Of a DNA stretch of 64,000 nucleotides, positions 28,255 to 36,801 are shown piece by piece. A model generated the notes under the pieces. It ran no database searches and was not told the origin of the DNA. It saw only the letters and a program-made list of their open reading frames with translations. The translations under genes were made by a program, and so were the position numbers. The DNA comes from JAAURS01 sp044923475 (GTDB taxonomy: Bacteria; Cyanobacteriota; Cyanobacteriia; Thermosynechococcales; Thermosynechococcaceae). The DNA is taken from assembly GCF_044923475.1 (NCBI RefSeq), contig NZ_CP137338.1, positions 2,418,001-2,482,000 of the forward strand. The letters run 5' to 3'. How positions within the stretch are numbered: position 1 is the first letter of the stretch; each line of letters starts with the position of its first letter.

Positions 28255-29094
28255 ATGACAACGTTAGATCCATCCGAAGATTTTCAAGACGCGATCGCCC
28301 CGACCGATCGGCCCCTCACGACAGAGCAGGCGATCGCCAATCTCAAGGGCACGGACTCCGGCGATCGCTATTATGCAGCTTGGTGGTTGGGCCGTTTTCG
28401 CGTTCGGACACAGGAGGCGGTAGATGCGCTGGTGGCAACCCTGCTAGATGAATCCGATCGCACGCCGGAGGGCGGCTATCCGCTCCGACGCAATTCGGCA
28501 CGGGCGTTGGGCAAGTTGGGGGATGGGCGGGCGGTGCCGGCGTTGATAGAGTGTTTGGCCTGTTCTGATTACTATGTGCGGGAGGCGGCGGCGCAGTCTC
28601 TGGGCGCGCTGGGCGATCGCGCTTGCAGTTCGAAACTCATCGCGCTGCTCGATGGCGGGGTGGCGGCAGCGCAGCCGATTCCAAATTGCCCCCATTTGGC
28701 CCAACCCTACGATGCGGTGTTGGAAGCGCTGGGGACGTTGGGGGAGAGATCGGCCATCGCCGTTGTGGAACCGTTTCTAGAACATTCCATGGAGTTAGTG
28801 CAGTATGCGGCGGCGCGGGCAATGTATCAGTTGACGGGGGATGTCAGCTATGGCGATCGCCTGGTTGCGGCGCTTGGGGGCGATAAGCTTCAGCTCCGAC
28901 GGGCGGCGTTGGCGGATATTGGGGCGATCGGCTATCTCAAGGCGGCGCAACCCGTAGCCCAAACCTTGGCGGAAAACAGCTTGAAACTGATTTCGCTGAA
29001 GGGGATTTTAGAGCATCAGATTGAAGGGACAGAGCCTTTGATGCTGTCTGAGGAGGCGATTCAGGTGATGCAGTTAATGGATGGGCTGCTTTGA
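28255..29094 (+). CDS. cpcE: phycocyanin alpha-84 bilin lyase, CpcE subunit
   Basis: A 279-residue HEAT-like repeat protein: ANLKGTDSGDRYYAAWWLGR, PLRRNSARALGKLGDGRAVP, SDYYVREAAAQSLGALGDR. This is the CpcE signature of the E/F-type lyases. With CpcF it attaches phycocyanobilin to Cys84 of CpcA. It lies 150 bp downstream of the cpcA terminator. Its usual partner cpcF is not adjacent; 6.6 kb of accessory genes separate them. Confidence 0.9.
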   Translation: MTTLDPSEDFQDAIAPTDRPLTTEQAIANLKGTDSGDRYYAAWWLGRFRVRTQEAVDALVATLLDESDRTPEGGYPLRRNSARALGKLGDGRAVPALIECLACSDYYVREAAAQSLGALGDRACSSKLIALLDGGVAAAQPIPNCPHLAQPYDAVLEALGTLGERSAIAVVEPFLEHSMELVQYAAARAMYQLTGDVSYGDRLVAALGGDKLQLRRAALADIGAIGYLKAAQPVAQTLAENSLKLISLKGILEHQIEGTEPLMLSEEAIQVMQLMDGLL

Positions 29095-29186
29095 GCTGGG
29101 CGATCGCGCAGACGACCTGTCCTAACCGCTAAGCTCTGATTACACCCATCCACGATGTCCGTTTCTTGAGTCTTGTAGGCACGATC

Positions 29187-29510
29187 GTGAGCGATACATC
29201 TACCCATGACTATGTTGAAAGCAGCGGCAATGTTTTTGCCGATATGAATCTTGAGGATGCGGATGAACTCTTGACTCGCACTCAGCTTGGCTATTCGGTG
29301 CGGCAAATTTTGAAGGAGCGGGGTCTCAAACAGCAGGATATCGCGACTTTACTGGAGATCAAGCAGCCAGAGGTCTCTAATCTGATGCAGGGAAAGTATC
29401 ATTTATTCTCCGAAGGCAGGCTATTTAGCTTTTTAAGAAAGCTGGATCGAAAGGTCATTATCCAGATTTCTCAGCATCAAGAGGGGAGCCTTTTCAACAG
29501 GTTGCGATGA
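29187..29510 (+). CDS. XRE-family HTH protein, orphan antitoxin-like
   Basis: GTG at 29187 is the preferred start; a TTG at 29166 is possible. The helix-turn-helix reads QILKERGLKQQDIATLLEIK then QPEVSNLMQGKY, as in the HTH_37 antitoxins. No toxin gene is found directly upstream or downstream within a short distance, so this is an orphan or a solitary regulator. Confidence 0.7.
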   Translation: MSDTSTHDYVESSGNVFADMNLEDADELLTRTQLGYSVRQILKERGLKQQDIATLLEIKQPEVSNLMQGKYHLFSEGRLFSFLRKLDRKVIIQISQHQEGSLFNRLR

Positions 29511-29610
29511 GTACGTAAAGGAAGGGCGATCGCCTCCCTCTTCCCAACTCCCCTTAACTGTGGCGATCGCACGTCTTTGCCCAGTTCATCCTGTTGCGTT
29601 CGATGTGTCT

Positions 29611-29636
29611 GCCTACTATAGTTGGCTATACTAGGC
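29611..29636. promoter_or_regulatory. palindromic operator/promoter of a RelE-HTH module
   Basis: GCCTACTATAG-TTGG-CTATACTAGGC is a 26-base near-perfect inverted repeat with a -10-like TATACT inside. It lies 20 bp upstream of the toxin start and is likely the autoregulatory site. Confidence 0.55.
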
Positions 29637-29655
29637 AACGAGGTAAGGACGGACT

Positions 29656-30000
29656 TTGACTCAGGGCGTAAATCCTAAACAGGTTGTTTTTTACGCGGAT
29701 GAAGACGGAAATGAACCGTTTCAGGCGTGGATGGACAACCTGCGCGACCAACAAGGCAAACGGCGAATTATTAGCCGTCTATTTCGGGTTCAGCAAGGGA
29801 ATTACGGAGATGTTAAACCGATAGGCGATGGGCTTTCCGAGTTACGCATATTCTTTGGCCCTGGATATCGAGTGTATTTTGGCGAAGAGGCTGGAAACAT
29901 GGTCGTTGTTCTTTGCGGTGGCGACAAGGATAGTCAAAGTCGGGATATTGAGGCCGCTAAAGTCTATTGGAAGGAGTATAAAAACCGTGAGAAAGCTTAG
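29656..30000 (+). CDS. RelE/HigB-like toxin (phage Gp49-type, COG3657)
   Basis: A 114-residue protein from TTG at 29656. FQAWMDNLRDQQGKRRIISR, GNYGDVKPIGDGLSELRIFF, GPGYRVYF and GGDKDSQSRDIEAAKVYW are typical of this addiction-module killer family. It overlaps the antitoxin start by 14 bases. Confidence 0.85.
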   Translation: MTQGVNPKQVVFYADEDGNEPFQAWMDNLRDQQGKRRIISRLFRVQQGNYGDVKPIGDGLSELRIFFGPGYRVYFGEEAGNMVVVLCGGDKDSQSRDIEAAKVYWKEYKNREKA

Positions 30001-30310
30001 AACCCTCGATGAGTTCGCGGAGGGGTATTTTCGCGACCATCCTGACGAGATCGACGATTATCTAACGGAAATTTTTCAAGATTTTGCAGAAGATAACGAT
30101 ACCGGAGCTTTACTGGCGGCATTGCGCGTTATTGCGCGCGTGCGGGGTATCAGCGATATAGCGCAAAGCACGGGTATGACGAGACAAGGGATACAGAAGG
30201 CTTTATCTATGGATGGCAATCCACGCCTTGGAAATGTCATTTCTATTATGAAGGCGATGGGCTATTGTCTGGTGCCGCAAAAGCTGCCGTCGGTCGATAC
30301 GCCTCTTTAA
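29987..30310 (+). CDS. HTH addiction-module antitoxin (COG3636 type)
   Basis: The GTG at 29987 lies inside the toxin end and is the natural coupled start (VRKLRTLDEFAEGYFRDHPD). The C-terminal half reads DIAQSTGMTRQGIQKALSMD and NPRLGNVISIMKAMGY, a Cro/C1-like DNA-binding domain. It neutralises the upstream toxin. Confidence 0.85.
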   Translation: MRKLRTLDEFAEGYFRDHPDEIDDYLTEIFQDFAEDNDTGALLAALRVIARVRGISDIAQSTGMTRQGIQKALSMDGNPRLGNVISIMKAMGYCLVPQKLPSVDTPL

Positions 30311-30820
30311 TGTGGCGCACTCTGGGTACATCGTCGCTCTGAAAGCGCTAGCGATCGCCCACAAGCATTCGCAATCTGAACGGAAAGCGATCGCCTCTCT
30401 CTTCCCAATTCCCCGCGATCGCCGCGAGCTGCCGTTCCACCTCATGCCCCGCCAAGTATTTTCTATCGCCTATCGTTTTGTCGAAAGTTCGCCGCTAGCA
30501 ACAGGCCGCAAAGCCTGATGCTATATAGGGGGTCTTTCAGCACTCTCGACAAAATAACTCATTTCGTTGAATGCTATTGTCTAGTTTGGCCTAACCTGCA
30601 TTATTCATGACGATTTTGGAAAATCCTCGAAATCTATGCCAACCAAACAATCTGGCGATTTGCCTAAAAAACAGTCTGTTTTTGGAGGGTGCCGTTCCAT
30701 CTGTGTTCTGGCGATTGGGGAATAATCCAGGCTAAACAGCTTATGTAGGATTTGCTGCCAATATCACACATTGCCAATAATCTAGACTTACGGAGAAAAC
30801 ATAGTTGTTTAACTTACCTA
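30311..30820. other. intergenic region with a dispersed repeat
   Basis: Apart from the repeat at 30436-30489 and several HIP1-like sites, I see no gene in these 510 bases. From about 30.5 kb the base composition becomes AT-rich, marking the start of the pentapeptide/IS block. Confidence 0.35.
30436..30489 (+). repeat. dispersed repeat, copy 2
   Basis: Related to 17637-17690. It can encode MPRQVFSIAYRFVES. As with the first copy, it lies downstream of a TA module on the same strand. Confidence 0.45.
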
Positions 30821-31603
30821 ATGAGACGCAAACAACCTTTCAATAAAATCGAAAAACTTCTTTTGTCTATTCCCACCTGGATTTTTGTTAGTGCAGTAGT
30901 CGGTCTGATTGTGTGTTTGTCTCTTTTTGTTCATGAAGACAATAACCATAAATCAAAATGCAACACATCAGGACTTTTATTTGAATACAACAAATTAGTA
31001 TGCGACGGAGCGAGTATACTGCTTCAGAGCGCCGAGTCGTTCGCTGTCGTTGCAGCAGTCAGTCTATATTTCAAAGAGATTCCAGACCGAAAAGCACGAA
31101 AACATTATGAGGCTTGGCAAGTTATTGATAATGCAGCAAACGTCCCTACAAGTTATGCGCGAAAGCAAGCATTAGAAGACTTATGTAAGGATGGAGTACC
31201 TTTAGTAGGTATTAATATTTCTGGAAGTGACCTAATCCGAGCTAACCTCAAGAATGCAATTCTTGGTAGTGCAAACTTAAGTGGATCTGACCTCAGATGG
31301 GCTGACCTTAGCGGATCAATCCTCCAAGGGGCTGACCTCAGCAGTGCTAACCTTATCGGTGCAAATCTAATCGGTGCTGACCTCAGTGCCGCTGATCTTA
31401 GCAATGCTAACCTTACTAGAGTTGAGTTCAGAGGCGTAAACCTCTTTGCTACTACACTTAGCGAAGCTGATATTTTAGGTGCTAACCTCAGCGGGGTTAT
31501 AGAATTTTTACCGGATCCAATTCAGCAAATTAAGTCAGCTAAAAATTGGCGAAGTGCTGATTACAACCCTGAAATCAAAAAAATACTTGGGTTAGTGATG
31601 TAA
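30821..31603 (+). CDS. membrane-anchored pentapeptide-repeat protein
   Basis: ATG 30821 is chosen over an upstream TTG. Two hydrophobic segments (about residues 15-35 and 65-85) precede a right-handed beta-helix domain of A(D/N)LxX repeats from about residue 130 (LIRANLKNAILGSANLSGSD, ADLSAADLSNANL). The protein is AT-rich and low in HIP1 sites. Pentapeptide proteins are common in cyanobacteria; the function here is unknown. Confidence 0.8.
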   Translation: MRRKQPFNKIEKLLLSIPTWIFVSAVVGLIVCLSLFVHEDNNHKSKCNTSGLLFEYNKLVCDGASILLQSAESFAVVAAVSLYFKEIPDRKARKHYEAWQVIDNAANVPTSYARKQALEDLCKDGVPLVGINISGSDLIRANLKNAILGSANLSGSDLRWADLSGSILQGADLSSANLIGANLIGADLSAADLSNANLTRVEFRGVNLFATTLSEADILGANLSGVIEFLPDPIQQIKSAKNWRSADYNPEIKKILGLVM

Positions 31604-31682
31604 AACCACACGGCACAATGAAATAGCCAACGTTCAACAAAAAAGTTCCATTTATTGAGAGTTCAGAACAAAGAGGTTAAAG

Positions 31683-31850
31683 CTTAGTAGTGCAGAAAAC
31701 TAACGAAATCCCTATAAATAAAGGATTATAGACAAAATAAAAATCTCGGAAAAGTCCCAAGATTTGAACGATGACATTGGATTTCAGCCTCTATTTTAAT
31801 CGTTCATACTGTTTATTATGAGAATGAAAAAAGTTTTCTGCACCACTAAG
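31683..31850. mobile_element. 168-bp MITE with the same ends as the nearby insertion sequence
   Basis: The left end CTTAGTAGTGCAGAAAACT and the right end, whose complement is CTTAGTGGTGCAGAAAACT, are 19-bp inverted repeats with one mismatch. They match the terminal repeats of the IS at 32013-33317. The interior does not code for protein and has a small hairpin (AAATCTCGG / CCAAGATTT). No clear target duplication remains. It is a non-autonomous element that the IS transposase could move. Confidence 0.75.
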
Positions 31851-32012
31851 TCAAAAGGAATCCCTAATACAATATTGGCGATTTACAAATGAGAATCTAT
31901 ACTCCTGATGAATTAAAATTTGTTCTAAATCAACACAAAAAATACCTAATGACTGATGGAAAAACGGGCGAACGTGCATATTTACGCGGTGCATTTTTAA
32001 GTGGAGTTGATC

Positions 32013-33317
32013 CTTGATGGTGCAGAAAAGTCATGAAGACCTTACCAGCAGGCAATATTCAAATCTGTCAAAGGTGACAGAGAGGGGCATTCAATGTGAT
32101 GCTTAAGTTCCCAAACTCAGAGCAATCCTATGTCAACCCCTCAACTCTATCGTCAACTGCAAACTCAACTGAGTCAATGGGTCACACCCAAAGATAAACG
32201 TCACCTTACTGTGTTTGCTGAAAACATCGCTGCAATCCTCCAAGCCCAAAGTGGCAGCTTAAGCCATTGGCTGACTTATTTGAGTCATCGTCGTTGTAAA
32301 GCCCGCTCTCACATGGAACGACTGAGCTACTTCGTTCATAATCCCAAGATCACCTCAGAAACATTCTATGTTCCATTACTGCTTCAATTTCTTCAAGCGT
32401 GGGCGGGCATGGCGACGACATTGACCCTGGATACAAGCATGCTGTGGGATGAGTATTGCCTGATAGAGGTCTGTCTGACCTGGGGAGGGCGCTCTTTCCC
32501 TTTGGCTCAAAAGGTGCTCAAGCATGGCAGTGCTACGGTCGCTTTTGCGGACTATTGCTCAGTGCTGGATGTGGCTGAGACGGTCTTACCCGCTGATTGT
32601 CAAATCACACTATTGGCTGACCGAGGCTTTGAGCATGGTGAGTTAATTCGTTGGCTACGGAGCCATCAATGGTCTTGGGCAATTCGCGCTAAATCCGATT
32701 TGAAGGTCACGTTGTCTAATGCTCAAACCGAGTCGGTTGCTGACCTGCTGCCAGAGCCTGAACAAGCTTTTCTATTTTCTGATGTCACGATTCTTGAAGA
32801 TATCCACTGTCATTTGGCGACCGCTCGATTATCCATCGCCCAGGAGGCTTGGGCTGTGATTACAGATAAATCGCCTTCTGTGCAAACCTTCGCGCTATAT
32901 GGTCAACGTTTTGGTGGCATTGAACCCCATTTCAAGGATTACAAGTCTGCCGCCTTTGAACTGCCTCGTTCTAAACTCAGAGATGCCCATGCTTTAAGCC
33001 GACTGCTGATGTTACTGGCGGCTGCGACCATTATTGCCATTTGCGTTGCCATTGAAACGATCGCTCAAGGCGCACTAAAGTCCATTGATTGGCATGCTCA
33101 CAGGGGATTGAGTTTTCTGCAAATCGGGCTAAGACGGATTAATCAGTTGTGCTATCAAAGATTACCGCTGCCACCCTTGAGATATTTGCCACGATGTAAT
33201 CCACCACCTGCTTATGCCTCTCTCAAGAAGCGAGATGCGATGAACACTCGCATTGAGTTTGCCAAGGTGACTGTCTTCTAAAGCTTTCAGCTCCTTTGAG
33301 TTTTCTGCACCACTAAG
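32013..33317 (+). mobile_element. IS4-like insertion sequence, intact copy 1 (1305 bp)
   Basis: The ends are CTTGATGGTGCAGAAAAG and, on the complement, CTTAGTGGTGCAGAAAAC. They are flanked by the direct repeat GGAGTTGATC (32003-32012 and 33318-33327), a 9-10 bp target duplication. It carries one transposase gene. A second copy of the same length, once its MITE is removed, lies at 51799-53203 in the opposite orientation. Confidence 0.92.
32130..33281 (+). CDS. IS4-like (DDE) transposase
   Basis: A 383-residue transposase. The likely catalytic residues are Asp101 (TLTLDTSML), Asp164 (LLADRGF) and the Glu of GGIEPHFKDYKS, consistent with the IS4 group. The open frame is intact and should be active. 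It catalyses cut-and-paste movement of the IS and could also act on the MITE at 31683-31850. Confidence 0.88.
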   Translation: MSTPQLYRQLQTQLSQWVTPKDKRHLTVFAENIAAILQAQSGSLSHWLTYLSHRRCKARSHMERLSYFVHNPKITSETFYVPLLLQFLQAWAGMATTLTLDTSMLWDEYCLIEVCLTWGGRSFPLAQKVLKHGSATVAFADYCSVLDVAETVLPADCQITLLADRGFEHGELIRWLRSHQWSWAIRAKSDLKVTLSNAQTESVADLLPEPEQAFLFSDVTILEDIHCHLATARLSIAQEAWAVITDKSPSVQTFALYGQRFGGIEPHFKDYKSAAFELPRSKLRDAHALSRLLMLLAAATIIAICVAIETIAQGALKSIDWHAHRGLSFLQIGLRRINQLCYQRLPLPPLRYLPRCNPPPAYASLKKRDAMNTRIEFAKVTVF

Positions 33318-33878
33318 GGAGTTGATCTAGGAAAAGTAAATCTAGCCGGAGCTGATCTGAGAGAAGCCTATCTGAGCGGAACAAATTTGACAGATGCAAA
33401 CCTGACAGATGCAAACCTGACAAAGGCGAGCCTGCGTGGTTCAGATCTGACTGAGGCAGACTTGAGCAGAGCAAACCTATCCTCATCTTCTCTTCGTGGG
33501 GCAACTCTAATCGAGGCAAAGCTAATAGCAGCAAATCTTATGCATGCAAACCTGAAAGGGACAAGCTTCATTGGTGCAGACTTGAGCGGTGCAGACTTAA
33601 GCGGTGCAGATCTGAATGGCGCAGACCTATACGAAGCAAATTTGAGTAGTGCAAGGCTGACTGGTGCAAGGCTGACTGGTGCAAGGCTAACTGGTGCATC
33701 CTTTACTAGTGCAGACCTAAGCGATGCAAATTTGAGTGGTGCAAATTTGAGTGGTGCAGACCTGAGCGATACAAATCTAACAAAAGTAAATTTTGACGGA
33801 GCAAACTTAACAGAAGCAAACTTTGATGGAGCAAACTGTACTGATGTAGACTTTAGCAACACATACGGTCTTCAATAA

Positions 33879-34218
33879 TCAACATTTAAAAAATCAGCGA
33901 GAGTAACTTGAAAGGCTGCTATGCGTATCCGCAAAAGAGTAACTATCAAAATCTGGAGATGACTCGCAGATTGATAATACCGAGCAGTCATTTTCAACTT
34001 CGTCGATACCTGTATTTGCTTTAGAAAAATAATCCATTCAACAAAAGAGTTCCATGTATCGAAGGTTTAGACTCAAGGGATCCGCACCACCGAACAAAGG
34101 CGATCGCCCAGTTTTGTAAGGACAACATCTGGCAATGACCATAGAAACGCCGCAGTCTCAAGATTGGAAAAATCGAAGATTGGTAGAATAAAGCCTAAGT
34201 TCTACCAAGGTATCATTC
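33879..34218. other. intergenic region, nothing recognised
   Basis: These 340 bases between the pentapeptide gene and vapB have no gene or repeat that I can support. Confidence 0.3.
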
Positions 34219-34482
34219 ATGGGAATAAATATTAAAAACGCTCAGGTTCACGCGATGGCCCAAGAACTTGCACAGTTGACTGGGCAGAATTTAACCAATG
34301 CCGTCAAGATGGCCGTTGAGCAGGCATTAGCGCAGGTCAAATCCAGTCGCGATCTACCCAGATTTAGCCCCTTGGGACAGCGGTTAAATGAAATTGTACT
34401 TCGCTGCGCAAGCTTGCCCGACGACGATCGCCGCAGTCCAGACGAAATCCTGGGATACGATGAGTCTGGTTTACCCGCCTAA
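34219..34482 (+). CDS. vapB: VapB-like antitoxin, orphan
   Basis: An 87-residue protein, MGINIKNAQVHAMAQELAQL then TGQNLTNAVKMAVEQALAQV, of the Rv0623-type VapB group. It ends overlapping an ATG that begins MVIDTS, the usual start of a VapC PIN-domain toxin, but that frame stops after 17 codons. The toxin has been deleted. Confidence 0.8.
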   Translation: MGINIKNAQVHAMAQELAQLTGQNLTNAVKMAVEQALAQVKSSRDLPRFSPLGQRLNEIVLRCASLPDDDRRSPDEILGYDESGLPA

Positions 34483-34535
34483 TGGTCATTGATACATCAA
34501 CAAATGGAGATGGTCGATCGCCGCAAGGTTATTAA
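34482..34535 (+). pseudogene. vapC toxin remnant
   Basis: The ATG overlaps the vapB stop and encodes MVIDTSTNGDGRSPQGY. The first six residues are the canonical PIN-domain start with the first catalytic Asp; the rest of the toxin is gone. Confidence 0.6.
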
Positions 34536-34559
34536 TCGGCGATGTATCGCTAATAATAA

Positions 34560-34805
34560 TCAAGGTCTACCCAGCACTTGCAGGTTTTTAAGATCTTGTT
34601 CTAGGTCTTCTACACCATAGTGAACGGGGATGTGACGGCTGGCGAGGAGATGTTGAAACGCAACCCGGTGCATCTGAGCAAAACGACTGGCTTGGGCTAG
34701 GGTGAATTTTTCCTGTTGAAACAACATAATGGCGATTTCTTGTTTGATTTCGCCTTCGGTCATACGGATGTTGGCTAGCACGTCGTCGGGAATGATGATG
34801 CTCAT
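34560..34805 (-). CDS. UPF0175-family small protein (antitoxin-like)
   Basis: The start is taken at MSIIIPDDVLANIRMTEGEI (34805). It continues KQEIAIMLFQQEKFTLAQAS then RFAQMHRVAFQHLLASRHIP, the UPF0175 pattern with an HTH-like centre. Members usually accompany a PIN-domain toxin; none is adjacent here. Confidence 0.8.
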   Translation of the reverse strand: MSIIIPDDVLANIRMTEGEIKQEIAIMLFQQEKFTLAQASRFAQMHRVAFQHLLASRHIPVHYGVEDLEQDLKNLQVLGRP

Positions 34806-35087
34806 CGCTGGCTCCTTCACCTGATGCTATTATTTTAGGCTCCAAAGCTGGCCCATCATCAATCTAGGCGATCGCCCTTCGGTTGCCTTCAGACTGGTGC
34901 GGCGACCTCATACATTTGAGACAGCAGACAAAGCGATCGCCCTTGATAGAAGGTCAGCCTCTCAAACTCCGCACTGCCAGCTCAATCAACCTAAAAATGC
35001 GCAACGCGCCGATCGAGACTGGTAACAAAAGCCGCCCTCGTGCCGCCCCATTCCACTGCGGCAGAAAAAAACAATAACTTGCATTGT

Positions 35088-35108
35088 GTATTTACTTTGT
35101 GTAAATAC
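35088..35108. promoter_or_regulatory. inverted repeat at the second brnTA start
   Basis: GTATTTA (35088-35094) and TAAATAC (35102-35108) form a 7-bp perfect inverted repeat ending 5 bp before the brnT ATG, a likely BrnA operator. Confidence 0.45.
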
Positions 35109-35113
35109 TTTAC

Positions 35114-35389
35114 ATGCGATACACTTGGGACAACGACAAAAACCGCCGCAACCTCGAACGGCACGGCATCGCCTTTGAAGATGCAAAACGGATTTTTGAT
35201 GGGCAGACCCTTGAACGGGAAGATGACCGCTTCGACTACGGCGAAACCCGCGTTTACGCCATTGGACTGGTCAACGGCTTGGAAATCACGGTAATTTATA
35301 CCGACAGAACCGATGAACGACGCATCATCTCCGCATGGAGGGCAGAACCTCATGAACGACGTGCCTACTGGAAAAGCCTTGTCGAATAA
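35114..35389 (+). CDS. brnT: BrnT-type ribonuclease toxin
   Basis: A 91-residue intact BrnT: RYTWDNDKNRRNLERHGIAF, FDYGETRVYAIGL, VIYTDRTDERRIISAWRAEP then HERRAYW. The conserved C-terminal Arg-rich helix, lost in the copy at 16.5 kb, is present. It overlaps brnA. Confidence 0.88.
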   Translation: MRYTWDNDKNRRNLERHGIAFEDAKRIFDGQTLEREDDRFDYGETRVYAIGLVNGLEITVIYTDRTDERRIISAWRAEPHERRAYWKSLVE

Positions 35390-35669
35390 ACCCGAAACGG
35401 ATTGGGAGAGGCTACGTCATATAAGCGACGCTGACAATCATGCCGCCATTGCCTCCGATCCTGACATTATCCCGACGGATGAAGATTTCTGGCAAAACGC
35501 CAAAGTCGTCACGCCCCAGCGCAAACCCACCATCACGATCCGGCTCGATCCTGACGTGCTGGATTGGCTGAAGGGGCAGGGTAAAGGCTATCAGACCCGC
35601 ATCAACGCAATTCTCCGCACCTACATGCATGCGAGGAAGAACAACACTTCAGACCACCCGAAGCCTTGA
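35352..35669 (+). CDS. brnA: BrnA-type antitoxin
   Basis: The start at 35352 (MNDVPTGKALSNKPETDWER) overlaps the toxin end. It carries DEDFWQNAKVV and the ribbon-helix-helix ITIRLDPDVLDWLKGQGKGY then QTRINAILRTYM. It neutralises BrnT and represses the operon. Confidence 0.88.
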   Translation: MNDVPTGKALSNKPETDWERLRHISDADNHAAIASDPDIIPTDEDFWQNAKVVTPQRKPTITIRLDPDVLDWLKGQGKGYQTRINAILRTYMHARKNNTSDHPKP

Positions 35670-35689
35670 ACGATCGCATCAATTTTTTT

Positions 35690-36364
35690 ATGCCCCTAAA
35701 CACCGTCACTCCCATTCCGACGCTGCTTCAGGCCATCGAAGCCGCCAGTTCTGCCTCGGCCTTGGCAAGCGCAGTCGAGGCGCTCGCGCAGACGGGCAAC
35801 CCAGAAGCGACGGAACCGCTTATTACTGCCCTGGGCTATAACAATCCGGGGGCAGCTGTGGCGGCGGTGGATGGGTTAATTCGCATTGGAGAACCCGCTG
35901 TGTTGCCCCTCCTTTCCCTGCTGGATAATTTTAACTACGGGGCCAGAGCCTGGGCCATTCGCGCACTGGCGGGCATTGGCGACCCGAAAGGCTTAGAGAT
36001 TCTATTGGAGGCCGCCAGCGCAGATTTTGCCCTCAGCGTTCGGCGGGCGGCGGCGCGTGGTTTGGGAACGATTCGCTGGGAGGGGTTATCGCCGGAACAA
36101 CAGGCGGACGGCCAACAAAGATGTTTGGCGGTGCTGCTCGGTTGCGCCCAAGACCCGGAATGGGTGGTGCGCTACGCGGCGATCGCCGGAGTCCAATCCC
36201 TCGCGTTGGCCATCGCTCTGGTACGGGTGCAGACGTTGGCGCAGGTTTTGGAAGCGTTGGAAGAACGGCGATCGCAGGAAGGGACGTTGGCGGTCAAGGC
36301 GCGCATTCTGTTGGCCCAGCAACAGGTGCAAGGTCTACTGTCGAGGGCGGCTGAGGAGGCATAA
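35690..36364 (+). CDS. cpcF: phycocyanin alpha-84 bilin lyase, CpcF subunit
   Basis: The start is the Met of MPLNTVTPIPTLLQAIEAAS. It is a HEAT-repeat protein of about 224 residues: TGNPEATEPLITALGYNNPG, AVAAVDGLIRIGEPAV, FNYGARAWAIRALAGIGDP, SVRRAAARGLGTIRW, matching CpcF. It is the partner of CpcE at 28.3-29.1 kb. It begins 20 bp after the brnA stop, so it may now depend on that module's transcription. Confidence 0.88.
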   Translation: MPLNTVTPIPTLLQAIEAASSASALASAVEALAQTGNPEATEPLITALGYNNPGAAVAAVDGLIRIGEPAVLPLLSLLDNFNYGARAWAIRALAGIGDPKGLEILLEAASADFALSVRRAAARGLGTIRWEGLSPEQQADGQQRCLAVLLGCAQDPEWVVRYAAIAGVQSLALAIALVRVQTLAQVLEALEERRSQEGTLAVKARILLAQQQVQGLLSRAAEEA

Positions 36365-36396
36365 TGAGGGGCGCAGCTATTGTTTAGGGTTGGGCT

Positions 36397-36792
36397 ATGT
36401 CCACTGATTTGCTTTGTTTGTTGGCTTTGGCGCTCTGGTCTATTCCCCTCAACCACATTCCGGCCCTCGCCCGCGTCAGCGCCGCTGAATCTCCCTTGGC
36501 TTGGGGCATGGGAAACCGCGACACGATGCCGGAGGTCAAGCCCTGGGTGGGACGCGCCGATCGCGCTCAGCGCAATCACCACGACAATCTCGCCACGATC
36601 GCGACGGTGATTCTGATCGCTCAGGCGACAGGGCAAACCGATGGGGTGACGGCGATCGCCTCCATTGCGGTGCTCGGGTTGCGCGTCATCCACGGACTGG
36701 CCTATATTGCCGGCATTCCAGCCCTGCGATCGACGGCCTACTTCGCCTCGATCGTCGCCCTCGGCGCGATCGTCTGGCGTATTTTAACCTAG
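36397..36792 (+). CDS. MAPEG-family membrane protein
   Basis: A 131-residue protein with four hydrophobic helices and the family pattern RADRAQRNHHDNLATIATVI then RVIHGLAYIAGIPALRSTAY. Eukaryotic relatives act in glutathione and eicosanoid metabolism; the bacterial role is unknown. Confidence 0.8.
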   Translation: MSTDLLCLLALALWSIPLNHIPALARVSAAESPLAWGMGNRDTMPEVKPWVGRADRAQRNHHDNLATIATVILIAQATGQTDGVTAIASIAVLGLRVIHGLAYIAGIPALRSTAYFASIVALGAIVWRILT

Positions 36793-36801
36793 GTGCGATC
36801 G

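Larger units (their letters stand above)
31889..33878 (+). pseudogene. pentapeptide-repeat protein interrupted by an insertion sequence
   Basis: The first 38 codons (31889-32002, MRIYTPDELKFVLNQ...) and the rest (33318-33878) are in one frame once the IS and one copy of the duplicated GGAGTTGATC are removed. They give an intact protein of about 224 residues made mostly of A(D/N)LxX pentapeptides (LTDANLTDANLTKASLRGSD, SARLTGARLTGARLTGASF). It has no membrane segment. The insertion is recent, since the frame is otherwise undamaged. Confidence 0.85.
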
